DNA from: Bacteroidia bacterium
Lineage (GTDB): Bacteria > Bacteroidota > Bacteroidia > Flavobacteriales > Flavobacteriaceae
Direction: 5' to 3'
Assembly (NCBI GenBank): GCA_030428705.1
Contig: JAUIDI010000007.1
Coordinates: 124,001-188,000 of the forward strand
DNA: 64,000 nucleotides
This document shows positions 44,870-53,887 of the stretch, piece after piece (position 1 is the stretch's first letter; every line of letters starts with the position of its first letter). The notes under the pieces are model-generated. The model did no database searches and was not told where the DNA came from. It was given only the letters and a program-made list of their open reading frames with translations. A program made the position numbers and the translations under genes.

Positions 44870-46774
44870 TTATAAAGTGAGGTAAGTGTTAAAGTACCAT
44901 TTTTGAAAACAATAAAAGGTCCATACTTTAAAAGTATTGTCGGCGGTACCGGATAAATGGTTTGAAACCAATTTTTGAACTTCATCCACATTAAATATCT
45001 GCTGTGTAGCAAGTTTGTTCGACTCCGTGTAGCTTTCAAGCTCTTTCCTCAAAGTAGATCTTAACCAGTCGCCGACCGGTACGCCAAACCCACTTTTAGA
45101 TATGTCTAAAAAACCTTTTGGAAATTGATCCTTAAAAGCCTCTTTCAAAATGAACTTTTTGTCCCAACCGTTCAGCAAGTACTTTTCGGGCAGACTGTTG
45201 GCATAGTTCCATATCTTCTTGTTTAAGAAAGGCGCCCTACACTCCAATGAATTTAACATACTGGTGCGATCTACTTTCACCAGCATGTCACCCTCAAGAC
45301 TGATATTTTTATCAATAATCCGAAAATCGGTCAAGGTAGTAGGGCTTTCAATTTTCGTCTTGTCAATGTACCGATTAAAAATGTTATTATTCAGGTGTGT
45401 AGATGGTAAATAACGATGAAGGGTATTTTTAGTATAGCCCAGTGATATTATGTCCCAATAATATTGATTATTATAATCGATAGAATTCAATAAGCGATCG
45501 ATTCTGTAACGATGTCCTCTCTTATCATCCGAATCCCGTAGTAAAGGAGATGTTACCTTTAATACAAGATTATGCAGTTTTTTGGGTATGATTCCTGTGT
45601 ACCTTTGGTTCATTTTCCCCATATAGTATTTGTTGTAACCGCCGAAAACTTCATCTCCACCATCTCCGGTCAAAGCTACTTTAACATAATCACTTGTCTT
45701 GTTGGAAACTAAATAGGTAGGAAGGCTTGAAGAATCGGCGAAAGGTTCGTCAAAGTTCAAAAGAATTTCATCGATATTTTTTTCCAGGTCCTTTTCGCCT
45801 ATAATAAATTCATGATGATTGCTATTGATGAGGTTGGCCACAATCCTTGACTTATCCGTCTCGTCGTACGACTTTTTTTCAAACCCGATGGAGAAAGTAT
45901 CTATGGGCTCCGATTTATATTGCGAAAGACATAAGGAGACGATTGAAGAATCTACCCCACCAGATAGAAATGTACCTATGCCGACATCGGCAATAGATCT
46001 GCTTGCAACACTTTGATACATCAAATTTTTCACCTCTTTTCTAGCATCGGTCAAGCTAATCTTATTTTTTTGTTCTGGTACGACCTCTTGGTCTATTATA
46101 TGGCTTTCAAGACTTCGCTTTTTTAGGTCATAGATCAAATAGTGATTGGGTTCTAACTTGAAGATATCTTCGTAAATGGTATACGGGGCGGGGGTATAGG
46201 TAAGCCTAAAAAACAGGTTTAGGCCATCGATACTTATCGTTGGTTTCCGACCCAATTTATTGATAACTGATTTTAGTTCCGACCCCCAAATAAATTGATT
46301 GTCGAGTTGGGTGTAGTAAAGGGGTTTTTCGCCGAAAAAGTCCCTGGCGATAAATATTTTGTTCTTTTTCTTATCATAAATGCTAAAGGCGAACATACCA
46401 TCCAACTTCTTAAATGATGCCTCGCCCTCTTGTTCGTATAATTTTAGGATTACCTCCGTATCGCTTTGTGTGTTGAAAACAACCCCCTCTTTTTGCAGTT
46501 CTTCTCTCAGAACGGGATAATTGTAAATTTCGCCATTAAATACAATGACTAACTGGCGATTATCTGAAAAGATGGGCTGTTTCCCCGAATGTAGGTCAAT
46601 AATCGCGAGCCTTCGCATACCTAAGGCAAGGCTGAAATCATCGCCATCTTCAACAAAAACACCATCATCGTCCGGGCCGCGATGGACGATGAGGTCGTTC
46701 ATACGGGTCATTTCGGTGACCAATTTTTGTTGGTTACTTTTATTTAAGGTTACGAATCCGTTGATACCGCACAT
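44870..46774 (-). CDS. asnB: Asparagine synthetase B-type glutamine amidotransferase
   Basis: This 634-residue protein has the complete AsnB layout. N-terminal nucleophile Cys2 (MCGINGFV) and the glutaminase domain (about 2-210, with NGEIYNYPVLREEL) are intact. The synthetase domain carries the ATP PP-loop FLSGGVDSSIVSLCLSQY (about 264-281) and ALTGDGGDEVFGGYNKYY. Such proteins in polysaccharide loci often amidate uronic acids (for example WbpS-like) rather than making asparagine. It is the last gene of a - strand operon and overlaps the GT4 gene by 25 nt. Given the GalNAcA/GalA enzymes nearby, uronamide formation is a good hypothesis. Confidence 0.88.
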   Translation of the reverse strand: MCGINGFVTLNKSNQQKLVTEMTRMNDLIVHRGPDDDGVFVEDGDDFSLALGMRRLAIIDLHSGKQPIFSDNRQLVIVFNGEIYNYPVLREELQKEGVVFNTQSDTEVILKLYEQEGEASFKKLDGMFAFSIYDKKKNKIFIARDFFGEKPLYYTQLDNQFIWGSELKSVINKLGRKPTISIDGLNLFFRLTYTPAPYTIYEDIFKLEPNHYLIYDLKKRSLESHIIDQEVVPEQKNKISLTDARKEVKNLMYQSVASRSIADVGIGTFLSGGVDSSIVSLCLSQYKSEPIDTFSIGFEKKSYDETDKSRIVANLINSNHHEFIIGEKDLEKNIDEILLNFDEPFADSSSLPTYLVSNKTSDYVKVALTGDGGDEVFGGYNKYYMGKMNQRYTGIIPKKLHNLVLKVTSPLLRDSDDKRGHRYRIDRLLNSIDYNNQYYWDIISLGYTKNTLHRYLPSTHLNNNIFNRYIDKTKIESPTTLTDFRIIDKNISLEGDMLVKVDRTSMLNSLECRAPFLNKKIWNYANSLPEKYLLNGWDKKFILKEAFKDQFPKGFLDISKSGFGVPVGDWLRSTLRKELESYTESNKLATQQIFNVDEVQKLVSNHLSGTADNTFKVWTFYCFQKWYFNTYLTL

Positions 46775-47919
46775 TTCTTGCTAAGGTTTAAGTAAAAATT
46801 TTGAAGGTCCGCTGCATTTTGATTGATATCATAATTACTGTCCACAATTCTTTGGAACCTATTTTTTCTATCATAAGTTATTTGCTCCAATATAATTCGA
46901 GCCCAATCTTTTGCTGATCTTTTAAGACTTACGAAAGTTACTAGATCCATAAAATCAATTTCCTTAGTAACAGTATCAGAGGTAATTATTTTTAAACCTG
47001 ACGCTTGCGCTTCGACCAAAGTGACTGGTAATCCTTCATATAATGAAGGAAATAGGAATAAATCAAAAGACTGCAATAAAATTGGTATATCATCTCGAAT
47101 ACCCAAAAAGTGAACATACTTTTCAATTTTTAAGCGTTTGATTTCTTCCTCAATTTTCGCTCTCATATTTCCATCACCAACTAGTAATAGTACAACATTG
47201 TTATCTAGAGTGACTATTTCGTTAAAAATTTGGATAAGGAAATGATGATTTTTCTGTTCGTTAAACCTACCTACGTGTCCTATAACTTTTTTACCGGAAA
47301 TGCCTAAAGACTGTTTGATTTCTTTCGACTTTTTTTGGTCATATTTAAACCTAGCCGCATCAATCGCATTGTTTATAATCCGCACTTTTTTTTCGCTATT
47401 TGTCCCAAACAACCAACGTCCCGCCTTTTCACCACATGCAAAGTAGTGTGTGGCTTTATTGCCCACCCTACTTCTCATCAATGAATGGATTGTAGCTTTA
47501 AGCGTGGCCAAAGCATCGTTATTTTTAGAGAATAAGCTTTTGAAAACAAATGGTTCAATTGCCAAATGGCTATGGGCGATTCTAATAGGAACCCCGTTTT
47601 TCTTTGCTACCTCTAGCGTAATAGCACTAAGTGCATTGAGATGCGAGTGTACGATTCGATATTCAGGATGTTCTTTAAAGAAAGCGGAAAGAGCTTTTTT
47701 GTAACGATAATAGTTTTTAGGCCAAATCGGAGGCATCCTATAAATTATTCCTCCTAGATTCTTGATTTCATCGTCATAGGCACCTTTATATTCTCGATGA
47801 AGTAAAAAATCAAATTGGATTTTTGTTCGATCAATGTTACGGTAATAATTCATGATCATGGTTTCGGCTCCGCCTCGATTCATAATCGTCAAAACTTGCA
47901 ACACTCTAATCGGTTTCAT
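46750..47919 (-). CDS. GT4 glycosyltransferase, EpsF-like
   Basis: The 389-residue GT-B enzyme opens RVLQVLTIMNRGGAETMIMN, as in EpsF/EpsD-type transferases of Bacillus and many Bacteroidota. HSHLNALSAITLEVAKKNGV lies in the acceptor half, HVGRFNEQKNHHFLIQIFNE at the interdomain region (about 215-234), and EGLPVTLVEAQASG is the donor motif. It overlaps asnB by 25 nt and follows the third GT4 paralogue by 77 nt. Sugar specificity is unknown. Confidence 0.86.
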   Translation of the reverse strand: MKPIRVLQVLTIMNRGGAETMIMNYYRNIDRTKIQFDFLLHREYKGAYDDEIKNLGGIIYRMPPIWPKNYYRYKKALSAFFKEHPEYRIVHSHLNALSAITLEVAKKNGVPIRIAHSHLAIEPFVFKSLFSKNNDALATLKATIHSLMRSRVGNKATHYFACGEKAGRWLFGTNSEKKVRIINNAIDAARFKYDQKKSKEIKQSLGISGKKVIGHVGRFNEQKNHHFLIQIFNEIVTLDNNVVLLLVGDGNMRAKIEEEIKRLKIEKYVHFLGIRDDIPILLQSFDLFLFPSLYEGLPVTLVEAQASGLKIITSDTVTKEIDFMDLVTFVSLKRSAKDWARIILEQITYDRKNRFQRIVDSNYDINQNAADLQNFYLNLSKKCAVSTDS

Positions 47920-47996
47920 TGACCTAAGATTTATTAAATGACCCTAATACTATGTTTTACTTTAAAGGCGTGTACTAACTATCATGATGAATTTCT

Positions 47997-49076
47997 TCAG
48001 TTGGCCAGGGCTCTTAGAAATATTTGTTCCCATTGTTTACCCACATTTTCAATGGAGAATTTGTCAACGGCCATTGGGGCATTTTTTTTTATTCTCCGTC
48101 TCAGGGAGTCATTATTTATTAGCTCGTTCAATTGCGAAACCATTGCATCAATGTTTTGGTTTTCTACCAAAATACCATTACAGTTATGCGTTATAATATC
48201 GGATGGCCCGGATATGCAATCGTATGAGATGCAAGCCGCTCCTTGAGACATGGCTTCAAGAAGAACCATTGGTAAGCCTTCAAATCTGGAGCTTAAAATA
48301 AAGATTTCAGTATTCCCTAGTATTTCCTTTATATCGCTTCGGTAACCTGTGAATTCTACTTTGTCAAGAATTTTAAGTTGTTCAGCCTTATTTTTTAAGA
48401 ACTTGAGGCCAGTGGCTCCTTCTCCAACTATTTTCAAATTCCAATTGGGATTATAATCAAAAACCCTTTTAACAATGGTCAGAAGGTTGTCGAAACCTTT
48501 GTGCACATATCGGTCCAGACTTCCTATGGCCACGATCTCTTGTTTTTTTGTGTTATTCGAGTTGATATTTTGTGAAACTTTGAAGGGGCTTGGATTTGGA
48601 ACGACGATAGTATTCTTATTTAGCTTCAAAAAATGGTCTTTGTCGAACTTTGTTAGTATCGTCACTATATCAACTTTAGGATACAAATAGTTCCAAATAA
48701 ATTTCTGAATAATATTATTATAAGCGAGATGATTGTTATGTTCCGAGACAATAATTTTAATTTTGTATAGTATGCTATTCGGGATTGTGACAAGCCCGAG
48801 TAAATCAACATGGGAACTAATTATATCTGGTCGATTAGCCTTTTTCCTGTAAAATGTCATTAAGTTGAAAAAGCCATTAAAAATAACCGATTGAAACAGT
48901 GGCTGTCGATGCAACCTTATGCGTTCTATTCTTTTGTCGAGCTGGTAATGATCGTCTCCCCTAAAGGTTATTATCCTCACTTGATATCCTTTTTTGACTA
49001 GATATTCCGCTAGTATGCTTATGACCCTTTGTGCACCACCAGCCTCCATCGAACTGGACAAGAAATCTATTTTCAT
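47997..49076 (-). CDS. GT4 glycosyltransferase, paralogue 3 of a three-copy set
   Basis: This 359-residue enzyme is a third relative of the pair at 39096-41356: KIDFLSSSMEAGGAQRVISI, SEHNNHLAYNNIIQKF, KLNKNTIVVPNPSPFK and EGLPMVLLEAMSQGAACISY. It is more diverged and more AT-rich in codon use than the tandem pair, which suggests an older split or transfer from a different source. It lies 13 nt after the TupA-like ATP-grasp gene in the Wzy operon. It may make the same linkage in a different repeat unit. Confidence 0.87.
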   Translation of the reverse strand: MKIDFLSSSMEAGGAQRVISILAEYLVKKGYQVRIITFRGDDHYQLDKRIERIRLHRQPLFQSVIFNGFFNLMTFYRKKANRPDIISSHVDLLGLVTIPNSILYKIKIIVSEHNNHLAYNNIIQKFIWNYLYPKVDIVTILTKFDKDHFLKLNKNTIVVPNPSPFKVSQNINSNNTKKQEIVAIGSLDRYVHKGFDNLLTIVKRVFDYNPNWNLKIVGEGATGLKFLKNKAEQLKILDKVEFTGYRSDIKEILGNTEIFILSSRFEGLPMVLLEAMSQGAACISYDCISGPSDIITHNCNGILVENQNIDAMVSQLNELINNDSLRRRIKKNAPMAVDKFSIENVGKQWEQIFLRALAN

Positions 49077-49089
49077 AATTATTGTCTGA

Positions 49090-50022
49090 CTAGATTTTGG
49101 TTAGGGTCAATCTTTGACCAAGAATTTCATCCCATTTTTCCGGTATGATGGGTTGAAAACCACCATCGTGGTGGAAGGTCAATTCACCAAAATAGATTTT
49201 GTCATCGACATCATATAGATCGACACGTACATAGTCAAACTTTTTAGCTAATTTTTCAGAAAGGCGAATCATTTTTTCAAAGGCTTTTGGCTTGGGTACA
49301 TCTTCCTCACTCGGGTCTGTATAAATACCACCACCTTTTGGAGACGACCATTTGTAGGGTTCACGTTTCCAATCAGATGAATACCAATTTCTATAATGAC
49401 TTAGTGTACCTCGACCTAGATCGACCTGAATCATTTGAACCTTTCCATTGAAACAATGAAATTTAAAATCCGAAGGAATATTACCCTTCTTGTCTTGTAA
49501 TAAATCTTCAACTATGATCCTAGGTACAATATTTTTATACTGCCATTCTTTGGATAACTTATAATAATTACATTTAAGTCTAACAGCAAGCTTTTCCTGG
49601 ACATCTTGCCAATTGATACTTGACTTTTCCTTAACTATGATGCCACCTCCGCTATCATGATTGGTTTTAATAATAAAAGGCCTGTTTGGGAGTTTTTCAG
49701 GAATAATTTCTTTGGGGTTCTTTGTATGAAAATATAAGGGTACCAAATATTCATTTCCAATCGTTGATGCTACATAATCGCGAACAGCGTATTTATCGGC
49801 ACATTGCGTGTGCAAAGGTGACTTATCGTTCAATTTGAGCCATTGAATTTTCTCATTAAGAGTCTTTGGATTGGTCAGATTTGGCCTTTTCCCAAAATTT
49901 TTCTTGTATTTTCTGGATATATGGATGCTTTTGGGTATCAGATTATCCCTGTACCAATAGTATAGCCGTTGCAATACGTCACCAAATTTTGATTCATAAT
50001 AAATTTGTCTGACCAATTTCAT
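49090..50022 (-). CDS. TupA-like ATP-grasp protein
   Basis: The protein has 310 residues from ATG 50022 (MKLVRQIYYESKFGD); a GTG at 50037 would add five residues. It matches the TupA-like ATP-grasp family: NPKTLNEKIQWLKLNDKSPL (about 49-68), CADKYAVRDYV, FIIKTNHDSGGGIIVKEKSS (about 115-134, ATP-grasp glycine-rich loop) and the C-terminal FGELTFHHDGGFQPIIPEKW. ATP-grasp enzymes join a carboxylate to an amine; TupA takes part in teichuronopeptide synthesis, where amino acids are attached to uronic acid. It lies between the Wzy gene and a GT4 gene and so may amidate a uronic-acid unit. Confidence 0.8.
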   Translation of the reverse strand: MKLVRQIYYESKFGDVLQRLYYWYRDNLIPKSIHISRKYKKNFGKRPNLTNPKTLNEKIQWLKLNDKSPLHTQCADKYAVRDYVASTIGNEYLVPLYFHTKNPKEIIPEKLPNRPFIIKTNHDSGGGIIVKEKSSINWQDVQEKLAVRLKCNYYKLSKEWQYKNIVPRIIVEDLLQDKKGNIPSDFKFHCFNGKVQMIQVDLGRGTLSHYRNWYSSDWKREPYKWSSPKGGGIYTDPSEEDVPKPKAFEKMIRLSEKLAKKFDYVRVDLYDVDDKIYFGELTFHHDGGFQPIIPEKWDEILGQRLTLTKI

Positions 50023-50043
50023 AGTTAGGATAGTCACAATCTT

Positions 50044-51210
50044 CTAACGGTTTTCTTTCCAATTAATTTTCCAAAAAAAATCTTCCGGCGTTTTTTTTTC
50101 AATAACTGCCGGTTTTGATTTGATTTGTATAAAAATATACATTGAAATAAAAACATTGTAAAAGTTGCTAAAGTATCCATGCCCGACCAACAACGCTATT
50201 GAGACCACCAATGACAAGTAAAAGTATTCGGGTTCGGTTCTAAATATACTATAACTTTTAATGAGTAAATAAACATAAATACCTACCATTAATATAAACG
50301 GAAGAATACCCGCTTCACCAATTACCATCATATAGGAATTGTGTACGCCAGGATACCCCGATTTGTGAATTTGAAACTTCTGATATCCGTTGCCTAAAAT
50401 CGGTTTGTCGAGAATCATATCGGTATATAACGCCCATGTCTCCGTCCTCGCATCTTGGGTAATTGTCCTTGATCGAACTTTCTTGCTAGTAAATAAACTT
50501 TCCAATGCCGAGAATCTTTCGGAATCGAGAGAAAGCTTGCCCGAAAAGCCTAAAACGATAAGTATCATCAAAATACCAATTAACGGAGCTTGAATATTTT
50601 TCCTGTCTTGATAAATAGAAACGATGTTGATTAGGGCCCATATAACAAAGAAAGACCTTGAGAGTGTAAAAATACCTCCTAATGTGAAAAGTAACTGGCC
50701 GCCAAATCTTAACCACTTATTCGACATCGAATAGCTTAAAGCATATCCAACAAGACAGATGGATCCGGCAAAGTTGGGATTTAAATAAAATCCGCTGAAC
50801 CTTCCATAAGTGGGGTAGAAATTGGCATTGGCCAAAGGAAAAACCAGCGCATTCACTATAATACTTACGGAACCAACAAGTAAAATGATATAGATTTCTT
50901 TTTTAGTGGTCCGGTACAAAACCTCCCCGGCACATACAACAATAATCATGAACCTTACAAACTCTTTAATCGGCTCCGTTACTGGAGCTCCTGAAAAATT
51001 AAGGCTACTGAGCATGAAATACAGTATTCCGAGTAAGATAAAGGGCAACAGAAGTTTATGTCTTTTTTTTACAAAAAAGAAAAAGAAAATTAACAAGAGT
51101 GAAGATGCCAAACTGCTAACCGAGCCTGATGTTGAACCAAAGTAAGCCAATAAATAACCTGGAATATTCCATAAAATCAGAATCAATATGAGATACTTAA
51201 TTAATTTCAT
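50044..51210 (-). CDS. O-antigen ligase/Wzy-type polysaccharide polymerase (second of two)
   Basis: This 388-residue polytopic membrane protein has about 10 helices. The Wzy/ligase core is visible: FSGFYLNPNFAGSICLVGYA (about 139-158), TLSRSFFVIWALINI (about 181-195) and, in a periplasmic loop, ARTETWALYTDMILDKPILG with VHNSYMMVIGEAGILPF (about 285-301). It is unrelated in detail to the 17209 polymerase. T9 and T8 runs in the codons are potential slippage sites. It is the first gene of the 51210-44870 operon and would polymerise the second repeat unit. Confidence 0.85.
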   Translation of the reverse strand: MKLIKYLILILILWNIPGYLLAYFGSTSGSVSSLASSLLLIFFFFFVKKRHKLLLPFILLGILYFMLSSLNFSGAPVTEPIKEFVRFMIIVVCAGEVLYRTTKKEIYIILLVGSVSIIVNALVFPLANANFYPTYGRFSGFYLNPNFAGSICLVGYALSYSMSNKWLRFGGQLLFTLGGIFTLSRSFFVIWALINIVSIYQDRKNIQAPLIGILMILIVLGFSGKLSLDSERFSALESLFTSKKVRSRTITQDARTETWALYTDMILDKPILGNGYQKFQIHKSGYPGVHNSYMMVIGEAGILPFILMVGIYVYLLIKSYSIFRTEPEYFYLSLVVSIALLVGHGYFSNFYNVFISMYIFIQIKSKPAVIEKKTPEDFFWKINWKENR

Positions 51211-51431
51211 TGTTTTAAGCTCATATATACCTTTAACTATAAATATTTGAGGGATTGGAAAGCTAAAGTTACGAATCTTTAGAAGTCGGATAAAATTTGC
51301 AGAGCCTTCATTTTTTGGACAAAATATATCTATTTTTATGATAAATTATTTAGTTCGTTCATCCTGAGCAGACTAAATATTTGTAGTCTATGATTATCGA
51401 TTTTTTATATATCCACTAATTGAGGTTGCTT

Positions 51432-52505
51432 ATGAAATTGTTTTACGTATTGATATACTTATCGTTAAGATGTTATCGAATCTGTACGCAATTTAGCCAT
51501 AAAATTCATTTAAAAAATAAGATAAAAGAATTAATTCGGACGAACGGTCTTGGAAAATTGTCCAAGAGCCAGAAAGCCCAAGTAAAGGTATTTTATAGCA
51601 AATACAGAATCCTTAATGTTAGTCCGTTATGGCATCGCTACTACACTAAAAGCAATTCGATTTTTTCAACGGAATATATTCCTGAATCGCTTTTCTATCT
51701 TCGAATTGAAAAAAAACTAAATCTGCAATCACATATCGCTGCGCTCGAGGACAAAAATTTATTGAGTAAATTATTAACAAATACAAAGCAACCCTGTACC
51801 ATCCTAAAGAATATTAATGGATACTTCTATGTTGACGATGATTTAGTAAGTATTGAAAAGGCAGCAGAAGCCTGTGAAAATGATAAAAAGATGGTAGTCA
51901 AACCAACGATTGAAACCGGGGGTGGAAAAAATGTAATTCTTTTTACATGCTCAAATGGTATCACAAGTTATGAAGGCTTTACCATCAAGAAACTTCTTGA
52001 AAAATATCAGAAAGACTATATTGTCCAGGAAGTGGTCGAACAACATCCAAGCATGGCACAATTGAACCCAACATCGTTAAATACCCTGCGTGTTATGACA
52101 TTTATGTCCGAAAATAATGTGACTGTATTATCAACTATTGTTAGATTTGGACTTAAGGGGTCATATGTGGATAATGCTACCCAAGGAGGGTTGACGTGTG
52201 GGGTGCAAAGGGATGGAAAGTTGAATGGAGTAGGCTACCAAAATCTGACCGGTGTGAAATACGAAGCTACCGATTTTGGTTTGCCTCTCAAAAATATTAC
52301 TTTGCCATTTATGGAAAAAATAAAGCATTCCTTACACCAAATGCATAAGTCGATTCCATATTTTAAGTTGATTTCATGGGATTTGGCCATTGATAAAGAT
52401 GAAAATGTTATACTAATTGAATATAATGTTTCAGGCCAAGATTTGAATATGCACCAATTAAATAATGGGCCTGTCTTGGGAATACTACTTAATGAACTAG
52501 TCTAG
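51432..52505 (+). CDS. Sugar-transfer-associated ATP-grasp protein
   Basis: The protein has 357 residues from ATG 51432 (MKLFYVLIYLSLRCYRICTQ); a TTG start four codons earlier is possible but less likely. It matches the ATP-grasp family found next to sugar transferases: VVKPTIETGGGKNVILFTCS (glycine-rich loop, about 155-174), QEVVEQHPSMAQLNPTSLNT, and SWDLAIDKDENVILIEYNVS (about 318-337). The N-terminus has a hydrophobic stretch. It is divergent from the polymerase gene across a 221-nt gap and convergent with the flippase gene. With the TupA-like protein it gives the window two ATP-grasp enzymes of different families. Confidence 0.78.
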   Translation: MKLFYVLIYLSLRCYRICTQFSHKIHLKNKIKELIRTNGLGKLSKSQKAQVKVFYSKYRILNVSPLWHRYYTKSNSIFSTEYIPESLFYLRIEKKLNLQSHIAALEDKNLLSKLLTNTKQPCTILKNINGYFYVDDDLVSIEKAAEACENDKKMVVKPTIETGGGKNVILFTCSNGITSYEGFTIKKLLEKYQKDYIVQEVVEQHPSMAQLNPTSLNTLRVMTFMSENNVTVLSTIVRFGLKGSYVDNATQGGLTCGVQRDGKLNGVGYQNLTGVKYEATDFGLPLKNITLPFMEKIKHSLHQMHKSIPYFKLISWDLAIDKDENVILIEYNVSGQDLNMHQLNNGPVLGILLNELV

Positions 52506-52527
52506 ATTGACTTAAAAATTCAGATAG

Positions 52528-53880
52528 TCAAATGGTGTTTTCCTTAGTACTTAAGTATAAGCGGTAGGTATAGTAAAAAAGCAAAACATTTTTTAAGGCG
52601 ATGACCACGGTGGTGCATAAAGCAATTCCAAAGACCCCAAAGTATCGCATGAGTATATAATCTAGGATAATGTTGAGGGCCAATGCTCCAAAGGAAACGT
52701 AGGCCATGAAAGCATTTTTGTTGATACTAGTGAGAAAATTGACTATTACCATACCACAGATTGAAAAAGGAAGGTACATCAAAAATATTTTTTGAATATC
52801 GGAAACGATTATGGTATCCTCTGAAGTGAATGCTTTTCTTTCAAAGAGCATCTCTACTAGAAAATCAGAGATAAATATTCCAAAAATAGCACAGACTACG
52901 ACGCTTGTAAATAGTAATTTAAGCATTTTAAATAGTGTCCTAAAAGCTTTCACCTTATCTTCCATTAAAGATTTTGAAAAATAGGGAAGTAGAACACTAG
53001 TAAGTGCAATGATTAGCAGACCACTTAGAAAAGCAGGTATTTTTAACCCATAATTAATTGCAGCTATTGAGCCCACTACCAATTGCGCGGCAAAATATTG
53101 ATCTACTACGGTATTCATACCTGTCAAAAAACCGGATGAAACTTTGGCGGGCACTTGTGCGAACATAATTCTAGCATTCGCGTTTTTCAAATCAGGCCAG
53201 GAAATACTTATTATATTTCTTTGAATACAAACAGCAGCTAAAAAAAGGAAACCGGCAATAGTACCCAGCAATGTACCAACGGCGAGGACATTCTGACCAA
53301 GCGATTCCTTAAAAAAGAAAATACATATTATTACTATTATTGGAACAAAAAAGCCTTCTAACGAGGAATACTTAAATTCATCATGTATGTTCAAAAGACC
53401 GGCCAATAAAGATGAAAAACCCCATAACGCAATACACGGAAGTAAGTAATAAAATTGGGACTTTATTAAACCATAATACTCCATAGACTGTCCTGGAAAA
53501 AAAAAATCCAAATAGGTATCGGTAAAAAGAAAAGCTATTGTCATGAAAACAACCGATACACATCCGGTAATGAAAAAGCCAGTACCTTGGAACGAACTTA
53601 TATTGTTCTTTGTATTAAGTTCTGCAATATAGTTAGGAATAAAGACACTTTTAAAAGCTCCCAAAAAGACGTTGTTAATAAAACTGGGTACAATTATGGC
53701 GATAAAAAAGGTGTCTAAAAATTCAGATAATCCAAAACTTGAGGCGACCAGGGTTTCCTTAAAAAAAGCTATACCTTTGATAATCAATGAAATGCTTCCA
53801 ACAAGAACAATGTTTCTTATTACCACATTATTTTTGTGCGTTTTTAAAGAACTCTTGATTTTTAGAAATAACTTTTTCAA
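52528..53880 (-). CDS. MurJ/MVF-type lipid-linked oligosaccharide flippase (second flippase)
   Basis: This 450-residue polytopic protein has about 12-14 helices and opens NIVLVGSISLIIKGIAFFKE with ETLVASSFGLSEFLDTFFIA, the MurJ/MVF family start. The start codon is TTG at 53880: no ATG occurs nearby and an in-frame stop lies 16 nt upstream. It follows a GT4 gene by 7 nt. Position inside the polysaccharide block argues for a repeat-unit flippase rather than the housekeeping lipid II flippase. A T10 run in the coding strand (53497-53506) encodes Phe codons and could cause frameshifts. Confidence 0.8.
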   Translation of the reverse strand: MKKLFLKIKSSLKTHKNNVVIRNIVLVGSISLIIKGIAFFKETLVASSFGLSEFLDTFFIAIIVPSFINNVFLGAFKSVFIPNYIAELNTKNNISSFQGTGFFITGCVSVVFMTIAFLFTDTYLDFFFPGQSMEYYGLIKSQFYYLLPCIALWGFSSLLAGLLNIHDEFKYSSLEGFFVPIIVIICIFFFKESLGQNVLAVGTLLGTIAGFLFLAAVCIQRNIISISWPDLKNANARIMFAQVPAKVSSGFLTGMNTVVDQYFAAQLVVGSIAAINYGLKIPAFLSGLLIIALTSVLLPYFSKSLMEDKVKAFRTLFKMLKLLFTSVVVCAIFGIFISDFLVEMLFERKAFTSEDTIIVSDIQKIFLMYLPFSICGMVIVNFLTSINKNAFMAYVSFGALALNIILDYILMRYFGVFGIALCTTVVIALKNVLLFYYTYRLYLSTKENTI

Positions 53881-53887
53881 TAGATAC

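Noticed and set aside
52528-53880. Calling the flippase the housekeeping lipid II flippase MurJ
   Set aside because: It sits within a polysaccharide block with a TTG start and a T10 run; a glycan flippase is more likely, although the fold is the same.
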